A stretch of 5,486 nucleotides of DNA from Lachnospiraceae bacterium (GTDB lineage: Bacteria > Bacillota > Clostridia > Lachnospirales > Lachnospiraceae). The position numbers and the translations under genes were made by a program. Numbering within the stretch: the first letter of the stretch is position 1; every line of letters starts with the position of its first letter. Where the stretch lies: positions 1-5,486 of the forward strand of contig JAGDCQ010000146.1 of the NCBI GenBank assembly GCA_017958465.1, read 5' to 3'. The notes beneath the pieces were generated by a model that ran no database searches, had not been told where the DNA came from, and saw only the letters and a list, made by a program, of their open reading frames with translations. This document shows, in pieces, positions 1 to 5,297 of this stretch.

Positions 1-1017
1 GATGGAGTATGTAGGGATGGGATACTGGAAACCGCGGCCGTTTGCATCGCCTTCGATCATGATCTCGATGAAGGCCTTGTTGACCATATCCATCTCTTTC
101 TTACAGTCTTTGTACTTGAAATCCACTTCCTGTCCGCCGATGATGCAGTTAAGCTCTGCCATGTCGTTCGGAACGGTCCAGTCCAGTGTGATGTTTGAGA
201 ACGGAGCCTGTGTGCCCCAGCGGCTGGGTGTGTTTACGCCGTAGATGAAGCACTGGATGCACTGTTTTACTTCGTGATAGCTTAAGTTGTCTATTTTAAC
301 AAAAGGTGCAAGGTATGTATCGAATGAGGAGAATGCCTGCGCGCCTGCCCACTCGTTCTGCATGATACCAAGGAAGTTGACCATCTGGTTGCAGAGGGTT
401 GAAAGGTGTTTCGCAGGGGAAGATGTGATCTTTCCGGGGATACCGCCGAGACCTTCTTTGATGAGCTGCTTCAGCGACCAGCCTGCGCAGTAGCCCGTGA
501 GCATCGAAAGGTCGTGGATGTGGATGTCGGCGTTCCTGTGTGCGTTTGCGATCTCGTCATCGTAGATCTCGGAAAGCCAGTAGTTGGCGGTTACGGATCC
601 TGAATTATGAAGAATGAGACCACCGACCGAATATGTAACGGTAGAGTTTTCTTTAACTCTCCAGTCCTCTTCCTTAACGTAGCTGTCTACGATCTCCTTG
701 TAGTCAAGGATGGTGGAACGCATGTTACGGATCTTCTCGCGGTTCTTACGATACAGGATGTATGCCTTTGCAACATCCGTATATCCGCTGCGCTCAAGGA
801 CGTGCTCTACGCTGTCCTGAACTTCTTCGATAGAGATGGTGCCGGTCTCCCTGTTCACTTTATCCTGGAAGTCCGCTGTTACGTTCAGTGCCAGCATATC
901 GGTGATGGTGCTGTCATAGATTTTGTTTGTGGCATCGAATGCCTTCGCGATGGCGTTTGATATTTTGCGTATATCAAATTCAACTATTTCGCCGTCTCGC
1001 TTGATTACTTTGAGCAT
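1..1017 (-). CDS. nrdD: Anaerobic ribonucleoside-triphosphate reductase (class III), N-terminal 339 residues, cut by window edge
   Basis: This oxygen-sensitive glycyl-radical enzyme reduces ribonucleoside triphosphates to dNTPs in the cytoplasm and is activated by the radical-SAM protein NrdG. The start at 1017 reads MLKVIKRDGEIVEFD, a typical ATP-cone (allosteric nucleotide-binding) opening, and the cone runs to about residue 92. The catalytic barrel then begins, with NADIHIHDL (162-170) and LTGYCAGWSLKQLI (173-186). Cys177 in this motif matches, from memory of the family, Cys175 of the E. coli enzyme, one of the two active-site cysteines. The visible end, GRGFQYPIPTYSI, is also highly family-typical. 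The family is usually 700-780 residues, so about half is missing. The missing part includes the thiyl-radical cysteine, the C-terminal zinc site and the glycyl-radical loop, none of which can be judged here. The start is supported by GGAGG about 11 bases upstream. The gene has its own promoter and NrdR boxes. The activase gene nrdG would be expected further left, outside the window. Confidence 0.97.
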   Translation of the reverse strand, partial: MLKVIKRDGEIVEFDIRKISNAIAKAFDATNKIYDSTITDMLALNVTADFQDKVNRETGTISIEEVQDSVEHVLERSGYTDVAKAYILYRKNREKIRNMRSTILDYKEIVDSYVKEEDWRVKENSTVTYSVGGLILHNSGSVTANYWLSEIYDDEIANAHRNADIHIHDLSMLTGYCAGWSLKQLIKEGLGGIPGKITSSPAKHLSTLCNQMVNFLGIMQNEWAGAQAFSSFDTYLAPFVKIDNLSYHEVKQCIQCFIYGVNTPSRWGTQAPFSNITLDWTVPNDMAELNCIIGGQEVDFKYKDCKKEMDMVNKAFIEIMIEGDANGRGFQYPIPTYSI

Positions 1018-1021
1018 TACT

Positions 1022-1031
1022 GATCTCCTCC
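1022..1031 (-). promoter_or_regulatory. Ribosome binding site of nrdD
   Basis: On the minus strand CGGAGGAGAT lies a few bases before the ATG at 1017, a near-perfect match to the anti-Shine-Dalgarno sequence at normal spacing. It fixes the nrdD start, which also begins the ATP-cone. Confidence 0.85.
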
Positions 1032-1049
1032 GTGGTTGATATTCTTTCC

Positions 1050-1103
1050 AACCTGTGCACACCCCTTTATTTGAAAAGCAGTACGCTTTTTGTACACACG
1101 GTT
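1050..1103 (-). other. Predicted two-tier stem in the nrdD 5' untranslated leader
   Basis: Within the roughly 93-nt leader, bases 1095-1103 (AACCgTGTG on the transcript) can pair with 1050-1057 (CACAGGTT), leaving one bulged G and an 8-bp stem. Inside it, 1085-1090 and 1074-1079 form a perfect 6-bp hairpin (AAAAGC / GCTTTT) with a 5-nt loop. The structure lies between the likely transcription start and the ribosome binding site. It matches no riboswitch class I recognise and has no U-tract, so it is not an obvious attenuator. It may be a chance fold. Confidence 0.35.
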
Positions 1104-1116
1104 ACCCTATGAGGAG

Positions 1117-1145
1117 ATTGTAGCAGATGTATTTTGCGATGTCAA
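1117..1145 (-). promoter_or_regulatory. Strong sigma-A promoter of nrdD
   Basis: The minus strand carries TTGACA (1140-1145), a 17-bp spacer and TACAAT (1117-1122), preceded directly by TGC, an extended -10 element. The -35 is perfect and the -10 has one mismatch. The predicted start of transcription is an A near 1110, giving a leader of about 93 nt. The promoter lies wholly between the stop codon of the upstream gene and nrdD, so nrdD can be expressed on its own. Confidence 0.88.
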
Positions 1146-1152
1146 CACAAAA

Positions 1153-1168
1153 ACACAAAATATATTAA
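1153..1168 (-). promoter_or_regulatory. NrdR box, promoter-proximal
   Basis: The plus-strand 16-mer ACACAAAATATATTAA matches the NrdR consensus (about ACACWATATATWGTGT) at 12 of 16 positions; the ACAC half and AT-rich centre are good and the other half is degenerate. It starts 8 bp upstream of the nrdD -35 and overlaps the stop codon of the phosphopantetheinyl transferase gene. Its centre is exactly 32 bp from the stronger box, the spacing known for paired NrdR boxes, which raises confidence in this weaker site. Confidence 0.72.
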
Positions 1169-1854
1169 CATTTTTTGAGGCTCACCACTATATCTTGTGT
1201 TTTGATCAAATTCAGTGTTGGTCGGCTTTGTGCAATTTGATCCGGTTTGTCAAGCCCCAAATTCAAATTTTTTCTGCAGATACAGTACCAAAAATCGCTG
1301 TTTATAACCCCTTCGTCAAAGACAGCTTCATCAAGGGATACAGTATCAATTTCTGCGGGTTTTCTGTCGAATCCCGTTCCAAGGAGCTTAAGGTAGCTTT
1401 CTTTCCTGCACCAGAACTTTGTGGCAAGAAGGGCCCTGTCGCCGTCGCAGACCGCCTTTTCGTATTCGGCAAGTTCCCTCTCCGACAAAAAAGCTTTTGC
1501 GCGCTTAAGCTTAATCCTTCCCGACTTTTCTATATCGGCTCCCACATCGCTGTCTGAAACAGCGCAAAGGCAAAGGCCGTTACTGTGGGATATATTGAAG
1601 AAAAGCCCCGGAACAGTAGTCTGGAAAGGCTTCCCCTTCTCTCCGCGCCCAAAAACAAAATCCCCGGCAGGAATACCCGAAGCAAGAGAAAGCGCCACCC
1701 TTGCCAGCGCCTCGGAAACAACGCATTCCGCAAACCTTTTTGAGTTCTTTATCTGCAAGGCAAAAAGCCTGCGTTCCTCACTGATGTGAGGAAGCAGGCT
1801 TTTGATTTCGTCATTTGAAAATTGATCTATATCTGTATAAATCGCTTTCAACAT
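1165..1854 (-). CDS. Sfp-type 4'-phosphopantetheinyl transferase
   Basis: This enzyme moves the 4'-phosphopantetheine arm of coenzyme A onto a conserved serine of acyl, peptidyl or aryl carrier proteins in the cytoplasm. At 229 residues it has the usual Sfp/Gsp length and the family motifs in order: GKPF (74-77), FNISHS (86-91) with His90, VGADIE (104-109), and FWCRKESYLKLLGTG (147-161). Asp107, Glu109 and Glu152 are the expected magnesium ligands, and Lys151 and Lys156 belong to the KES...K signature. All key residues are present, so it should be active. No polyketide or nonribosomal peptide synthase gene is in view, so the target carrier is unknown; it could serve the fatty-acid carrier protein or a cluster elsewhere. 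The start lies 12 bp after the SPFH gene's stop and has only a weak ribosome binding site (AGGCAGAT), suggesting translation coupled to that gene. The last 12 codons contain an NrdR box serving the next gene. Confidence 0.93.
   Translation of the reverse strand: MLKAIYTDIDQFSNDEIKSLLPHISEERRLFALQIKNSKRFAECVVSEALARVALSLASGIPAGDFVFGRGEKGKPFQTTVPGLFFNISHSNGLCLCAVSDSDVGADIEKSGRIKLKRAKAFLSERELAEYEKAVCDGDRALLATKFWCRKESYLKLLGTGFDRKPAEIDTVSLDEAVFDEGVINSDFWYCICRKNLNLGLDKPDQIAQSRPTLNLIKTQDIVVSLKKC
1185..1200 (-). promoter_or_regulatory. NrdR box, promoter-distal, inside the transferase coding sequence
   Basis: The minus-strand 16-mer ACACAAGATATAGTGG matches the NrdR consensus ACACWATATATWGTGT at 14 of 16 positions. 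It falls within codons for residues near the C-terminus of the phosphopantetheinyl transferase (around QDIVV). It is 32 bp centre to centre from the second box, so both face the same side of the helix. NrdR is a zinc-finger/ATP-cone repressor of ribonucleotide reductase genes; its gene is not in this window. Confidence 0.82.
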
Positions 1855-1866
1855 AGGATCTGCCTA

Positions 1867-3129
1867 TTATTCGGGCTTCTTTGCTCCACAAGCCGAGCAG
1901 AAGTTGCCGGTGTTAACTGTACCGCATGCACATGTCCAGGTTCCTGCGGGAGCGGGCTTCTTAGCGCCACATGCCGAGCAGAAGTTGCCGGTGTTAACTG
2001 TGCCGCATGCACATGTCCAGGTTCCTGCGGGAGCGGGCTTCTTAGCGCCGCAAGCCGAGCAGAAGTTGCCGGTATTAACTGTGCCGCATGCGCACTTCCA
2101 GCTGTCTGCTGCGGGAGCCTGAGCAGCACCTGCTGCGTAGAGGTTCTGGATGTTGCCGCCTGCTGCGTTCTGAGCGTAGTTAAGGCCGATGAAGCCTGTC
2201 ATAGCGCCTGCGTCATTGTTTGCAGCGTCAACCATAGCGGTCTGGGTTGCATCAACAAGACCTGCAGCACCCATCGAAGGATCCTTGTAAACAGCCTTTC
2301 TCTGAAGGTCTGTGATCATCTTCTGGTTCTCTTCGGATGTTGTAGCGGAATTTACGAAGAAGGAATCGATCTCAAGACCGTAGGTCTTTGTCCATCTTTC
2401 CTTAAGTACTTCGCGGAGAGCGTCGCCGATCTCGTTGTTGTATGCGGGAAGTTCCGAATAACGGATACCCTTTGCGGAGATCTTTGCAAGAGCGGGAGCA
2501 AGAGCGTTAAGTACTTCGGACTTAAGCTGCTGGTCGATCTGGCTTCTCTTGTACTCGTCTGTAACGTTGCCTGCGATGTTCTTGTAGAAGAGCATCGGGT
2601 CGATCATCCTGTAGTTGTATGAACCATGTACCGAGATAGAGAACTCGATATCAAGCTTCAGATTGTTGTCGATAAAACGGAAAGGAACAGGATTTGTTGT
2701 GCCGTATTTGTTGTCGATGATGGCCTTTGTGTTGAAGAAATAGATCCTCTGATCCTTACCTGTGTCGCCACCGTAGGTGAAACGCTTTCCAAGAACCTTA
2801 AAGGTCTCAAGGAGCGACTCCCCAAGCTTTCCTGTGAAGATGGAAGGCTCTGTTGAGGTATCAAATACAAATTCGCCGGGCTCTGCACAGAAATCAACTA
2901 TCTGACCCTGCTCAACGATCATCATTGCCTGACCTTCGTTAACAGCGATAGTAGAACCGTTTGAAATAATATTGTCTGACCCCTTTGTGTTCGAAGAGCC
3001 TTTGCCTACTCGCTTCTGGCCTTTAACCATAAGAGTGTTCCCATCCAGTGAATCGCAGTAAAAGAACTCTTTCCACTGATCGGCAAGAACTGTTCCGGCC
3101 GATGTTAAAGCTGCCTGAATTAAACCCAT
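1867..3129 (-). CDS. SPFH (band 7) domain protein, YdjI-like, with three C-terminal zinc ribbons
   Basis: This 420-residue protein belongs to the YdjI-like branch of the SPFH/band-7 superfamily, often labelled 'virion core protein (lumpy skin disease virus)-like'. The N-terminus MGLIQAALTSAGTVLADQWKE and the segment AVNEGQAMMIVEQGQIVDF (62-80) are characteristic. The SPFH fold covers roughly residues 50-270, followed by an Ala/Gly-rich linker (285-342). Then come three zinc ribbons of 27 residues each, with cysteines at 346/348/357/360, 373/375/384/387 and 400/402/411/414 (CxC-x8-CxxC). There is no signal peptide or clear membrane span. B. subtilis YdjI is a soluble partner of membrane proteins YdjG/YdjH that recruits a PspA-type protein, so a membrane-stress scaffold role is plausible here, but no such partner genes are in view. 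It starts behind GAAGGAG with 7-nt spacing and a promoter of its own. It ends in a double stop (TAATAG) and is probably cotranscribed with the transferase gene. Confidence 0.92.
   Translation of the reverse strand: MGLIQAALTSAGTVLADQWKEFFYCDSLDGNTLMVKGQKRVGKGSSNTKGSDNIISNGSTIAVNEGQAMMIVEQGQIVDFCAEPGEFVFDTSTEPSIFTGKLGESLLETFKVLGKRFTYGGDTGKDQRIYFFNTKAIIDNKYGTTNPVPFRFIDNNLKLDIEFSISVHGSYNYRMIDPMLFYKNIAGNVTDEYKRSQIDQQLKSEVLNALAPALAKISAKGIRYSELPAYNNEIGDALREVLKERWTKTYGLEIDSFFVNSATTSEENQKMITDLQRKAVYKDPSMGAAGLVDATQTAMVDAANNDAGAMTGFIGLNYAQNAAGGNIQNLYAAGAAQAPAADSWKCACGTVNTGNFCSACGAKKPAPAGTWTCACGTVNTGNFCSACGAKKPAPAGTWTCACGTVNTGNFCSACGAKKPE
1873..2100 (-). repeat. Tandem 81-bp repeats encoding three zinc ribbons
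   Basis: Units lie at 2020-2100, 1939-2019 and 1873-1938 (the last lacks its linker). Each full unit encodes 27 residues: a zinc ribbon (W-x-CACGTVNTGNFCSACG) plus an AKKPAPAGT linker. The first and second units differ at 6 of 81 bases, and the second and third at 4 of 66. Within the ribbons the only residue change is Lys345 becoming Thr in units 2 and 3. The match at DNA level, including third codon positions, points to recent duplication or gene conversion rather than old divergence. Confidence 0.95.
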
Positions 3130-3136
3130 ACTATAT

Positions 3137-3142
3137 CTCCTT
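3137..3142 (-). promoter_or_regulatory. Ribosome binding site of the SPFH gene
   Basis: AAGGAG on the minus strand is followed by 7 nt (ATATAGT) and the ATG at 3129. This supports the chosen start; the ribosome binding site of the downstream transferase is much weaker. Confidence 0.85.
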
Positions 3143-3157
3143 CGTGATCTGTCTATT

Positions 3158-3171
3158 CCGCGTTCCCGCGG
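3158..3171 (-). other. GC-rich stem-loop at the 5' end of the SPFH mRNA
   Basis: The transcript reads CCGCG-GGAA-CGCGG, a perfect 5-bp all-GC stem closed by a GNRA tetraloop. It begins about four bases after the predicted transcription start near 3174 and has no U-tract. A 5'-terminal hairpin of this kind can protect mRNA from 5'-end-dependent decay; that role is inference. Confidence 0.55.
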
Positions 3172-3180
3172 TCTAAGTGT

Positions 3181-3209
3181 ATATTATCAAATCATCCCGT
3201 CCATTTCAA
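3181..3209 (-). promoter_or_regulatory. Sigma-A promoter of the SPFH-transferase operon
   Basis: The minus strand has TTGAAA (3204-3209), a 17-bp spacer and TAATAT (3181-3186), preceded by TGA, an extended -10. A run of nine T (3211-3219) sits directly upstream of the -35, where an UP element would bind the RNA polymerase alpha subunit. Transcription should start near 3174, giving a leader of about 45 nt. Confidence 0.82.
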
Positions 3210-3210
3210 G

Positions 3211-3250
3211 AAAAAAAAACGATAAATGCGTGAATTTACATGTTTTCGTT
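3211..3250 (-). terminator. Weak candidate intrinsic terminator after the thioesterase gene
   Basis: On the transcript AACGA (3246-3250) pairs with TCGTT (3218-3222), and TAAAT (3234-3238) with ATTTA (3223-3227). The two stems are separated by a 7-nt bulge and lead straight into a run of T (3217-3211, part of the T9 tract). The stem is AU-rich and interrupted, so efficiency would be low. The same T9 tract could act as an UP element for the promoter beside it. No better terminator appears between the thioesterase stop and the SPFH promoter. Confidence 0.3.
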
Positions 3251-3318
3251 GTAAACATCATTATTTTCTTTCATTTTTATGCCGGATGACTTTTCATTAC
3301 GTCCCGAAAAGCGCAGTA

Positions 3319-4056
3319 TCACTTGATTTCGGACCATTCTCCCGTTACAACAAAGTGCTCTGTATTTTCAGACAGATCCCTGAAAGAAAAGCTGTTCCCT
3401 TCAGTCTTAAGCTCCAGTGTAAGCTCTGTGTCAGGCCTTGTTTCCTCGGAATACCCAACTATCATGTGGCTTATCATCTTTTCTTTGAAGGTCTGCCACG
3501 GTATTGCGTCCGTGAGCCAGTCTATATAGTGGGTATTGTTCATATGCCCTACCATATCAAGGTCCGTATAGCGCACAGTACGCTTCGAAACAGTGGTTTT
3601 TCCCGCAGGGAGCGCCTTTGGCGCAGCCGGGAACTTCGGTATCTCGTTTCTGAGCTTTGCCGCAACAACACTGATCCCGGACTCTTTTTCAGTCACCATG
3701 CTGCGTTTCACGTTGTCGAGCACAACCCAGAGAGCCATTGCCCGGCCTATCACCCGGCCGTCCTTTCGGATCTCGTAGTAACGGGGGTAAACCCCGTGCC
3801 TTGTCTCGCTCGTTGCAGTATAAACCTCAAAGGTTTCCTCGTATTTCGGATAATCCTCCATCCACACTTCGGTGCGGATAAGTACCCAGGAGTAGCCCCT
3901 GTCTGCCATGGCGTAGCCGCCGAAGCCAAGCTCCTCCACGTGCTCATCGGCAGTTATCTGCAATGCACGGAAAACCTCCGCCGGAAAGAGGCGGAGGTTG
4001 TAATCGCACATGAGGGGACCTACCTTAAACTGTTTGACATATTCAAAGTCTGTCAT
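3319..4056 (-). CDS. Acyl-ACP thioesterase (FatA/FatB-like, double hotdog)
   Basis: This enzyme is predicted to hydrolyse acyl-acyl-carrier-protein thioesters in the cytoplasm, freeing fatty acids and ending or diverting chain elongation. Its 245 residues fit the bacterial acyl-ACP thioesterase family (PF01643 type), with two hotdog folds. The N-terminal fold spans roughly residues 5-130, with SWVLIRTEVWMEDYPKYEET at 56-75. The C-terminal fold (150-245) carries the active-site signature RYTDLDMVGHMNNTHYIDW (162-180). By alignment from memory with plant FatB (DLDMNQHVNN), Asp167 and His171 are kept, the catalytic Asn is Val169, and Glu205 in EETRPD matches the fourth catalytic residue. The start at 4056 has GGAG with 7-nt spacing. 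It follows the aldo/keto reductase by 54 bp. Chain-length preference cannot be read from sequence. A CoA-specific hotdog thioesterase is less likely because the two-domain layout is complete. Confidence 0.9.
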   Translation of the reverse strand: MTDFEYVKQFKVGPLMCDYNLRLFPAEVFRALQITADEHVEELGFGGYAMADRGYSWVLIRTEVWMEDYPKYEETFEVYTATSETRHGVYPRYYEIRKDGRVIGRAMALWVVLDNVKRSMVTEKESGISVVAAKLRNEIPKFPAAPKALPAGKTTVSKRTVRYTDLDMVGHMNNTHYIDWLTDAIPWQTFKEKMISHMIVGYSEETRPDTELTLELKTEGNSFSFRDLSENTEHFVVTGEWSEIK

Positions 4057-4063
4057 CTTGTGT

Positions 4064-4067
4064 CTCC
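4064..4067 (-). promoter_or_regulatory. Ribosome binding site of the thioesterase gene
   Basis: GGAG on the minus strand, 7 nt before the ATG at 4056. It is modest but correctly spaced and supports this start. Confidence 0.65.
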
Positions 4068-4074
4068 ATTCTTT

Positions 4075-4093
4075 CGGAATAGTCTATATTCCG
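4075..4093. repeat. Inverted repeat in the reductase-thioesterase gap
   Basis: CGGAATA-GTCTA-TATTCCG is a perfect 7-bp inverted repeat with a 5-nt centre, located just upstream of the thioesterase ribosome binding site. It has no U-tract on the coding strand, so it is not a standard terminator. It might be an RNA-processing hairpin or a protein-binding palindrome; its role is unknown. Confidence 0.5.
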
Positions 4094-4110
4094 CTTTTAA
4101 CGCAAAACCG

Positions 4111-5241
4111 TCATTCAAGAGATGATAGAAGGGCGTGTGCAGCCTTAAGATGCTCTCTTATAGGCATTCCCTGAGGACAGGCAGTTTCACAAACGCCGCA
4201 CTCGAGGCAATTGTCCGCCCTGGCTTCGGGCTTCATCTCATGCAGATACTGCCATTTTGCGGATCCCGCATTGTTGTACATTCCGTAATCGTTCCAGATA
4301 CGGAACACTCTCGGTATCTCTACGCCGCCGGGACATGGTACACAGTACCTGCAGCCCGTACAGCCGTTGAAGGTGCGGCTCCTTATCTCTTTTACAAGGT
4401 TATCCACAAGCGGCTTTTCCTCGTCGGTAAGAGGCTCAAAGTTCTCAAAGGTGGAAAGGTTGTCTTCCAGCTGCTCCATATTGGACATGCCGCTCAAAAC
4501 CACTTTTACGTTTCGGAGGGACCCTACCCATCTGAATGCCCAGGAGGCAACGGATCTGTTTGGATCCGCATCCTTTAACATCTTTACGATATCGGGTGCA
4601 TAGGAAGTAAGCGCGCCGCCCTTTGCAGGCTCCATGATCACAAGCGGGATACCGAGCTCCCTTGCAAGGTCGTAGCCGCGCATCCCGGCCTGGATCTCCG
4701 CATCCATGTAATTAAGCTGGATCTGGCAGAAATCCCAGTCACGGTATTTGATAACGCGTTCAAAAACCTCGTAGGAATCGTGGAAGGAGAACCCGAGGAA
4801 ACGGATCTTGCCCTCTTCTTTGTACTTTTCAAGGAGTTTCACAACCCCAAGCTCCACCATCTTGTCAAAACGGTCGGCGTTTACGGCGTGCATAAGATAA
4901 AAATCGATGTAATCGGTCTTAAGGTGACTGAGCTGCTCCGCAAAGATCCTCTCGGCATCCGCAACGGATTCTATCTCCCAGAGGGGAAGCTTTGTGGCAA
5001 GGAACACCTTGTCACGCAGTCCCGTGGTCTTAAAGAAGCTCCCCACGAACCTTTCCGACTCACCCTTGTGATAAGGGTACGCGGTATCGAAGTAATTAAC
5101 TCCGCTCTCGTATGCTTTGATCAGCATTTTCGTTGCCGTCAGCCTGTCGATCTTTCCGTTTTCAAGTGTCGGAAAGCGCATACAGCCAAAACCCAGCAGC
5201 GAAGTTTCAACCCCTGTTTTCCCCATGATCCTGTAATGCAT
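4111..5241 (-). CDS. Aldo/keto reductase with C-terminal iron-sulfur domain
   Basis: This 376-residue protein joins an aldo/keto reductase barrel (about 1-285) to a ferredoxin-like C-terminal domain. The barrel opens with YRIMGKTGVETSLLGFGCMRFP, and the catalytic tetrad is Asp52, Tyr57, Lys84 and His118. YIDFYLMH (111-118) and GFSFHDS (150-156) are typical of the family. The C-terminal part has CTGCRYCVPCPGGVEIP (Cys294, 297, 300, 303) and CLECGVCETACP (Cys345, 348, 351, 355), enough for one or two [4Fe-4S] clusters. Such fusions are common in anaerobes and are thought to use ferredoxin-type electron transfer besides or instead of NADPH; the substrate is unknown. All catalytic and cysteine residues are present and the length is normal. 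The start at 5241 has AAGGAGG at ideal spacing. It lies 56 bp after the ABC exporter gene with no clear promoter or terminator between, so cotranscription is possible. Confidence 0.93.
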   Translation of the reverse strand: MHYRIMGKTGVETSLLGFGCMRFPTLENGKIDRLTATKMLIKAYESGVNYFDTAYPYHKGESERFVGSFFKTTGLRDKVFLATKLPLWEIESVADAERIFAEQLSHLKTDYIDFYLMHAVNADRFDKMVELGVVKLLEKYKEEGKIRFLGFSFHDSYEVFERVIKYRDWDFCQIQLNYMDAEIQAGMRGYDLARELGIPLVIMEPAKGGALTSYAPDIVKMLKDADPNRSVASWAFRWVGSLRNVKVVLSGMSNMEQLEDNLSTFENFEPLTDEEKPLVDNLVKEIRSRTFNGCTGCRYCVPCPGGVEIPRVFRIWNDYGMYNNAGSAKWQYLHEMKPEARADNCLECGVCETACPQGMPIREHLKAAHALLSSLE

Positions 5242-5249
5242 AACAAATA

Positions 5250-5256
5250 CCTCCTT
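5250..5256 (-). promoter_or_regulatory. Ribosome binding site of the aldo/keto reductase gene
   Basis: AAGGAGG on the minus strand is followed by 8 nt and the ATG at 5241. It is a full-strength site and fixes this start. Confidence 0.85.
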
Positions 5257-5297
5257 GGCAAATGGCCGGACAGACGATTCTTATAACCGACTTCCGG

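Noticed and set aside
1130..1162. Inverted repeat TATTTTGCG / CACAAAATA as terminator of the transferase gene
   Set aside because: The stem is AU-rich with a wobble pair and a long loop, and no U-tract follows. It overlaps the promoter and NrdR region, whose own motifs explain the similarity.
1873..2100. Direct repeats read as a CRISPR-like or noncoding array
   Set aside because: Units are exactly contiguous, 81 bp long, in frame and encode zinc ribbons; there are no variable spacers.
1822..2622. Long plus-strand open frame with cysteine-rich repeats
   Set aside because: It lies antisense to the SPFH gene; its repeats are the reverse reading of the zinc-ribbon units, and it resembles no known protein.
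3226..4125. Long plus-strand open frame of about 300 codons
   Set aside because: It is antisense to the thioesterase gene, has no ribosome binding site that I see, and its translation has no recognisable domain, while the minus-strand product is a clear family member.
4057..4125. Possible promoter before the thioesterase gene
   Set aside because: TTGCGT and TATTCC at 18 bp are poor matches to both consensus hexamers, and the gap is short enough for cotranscription.
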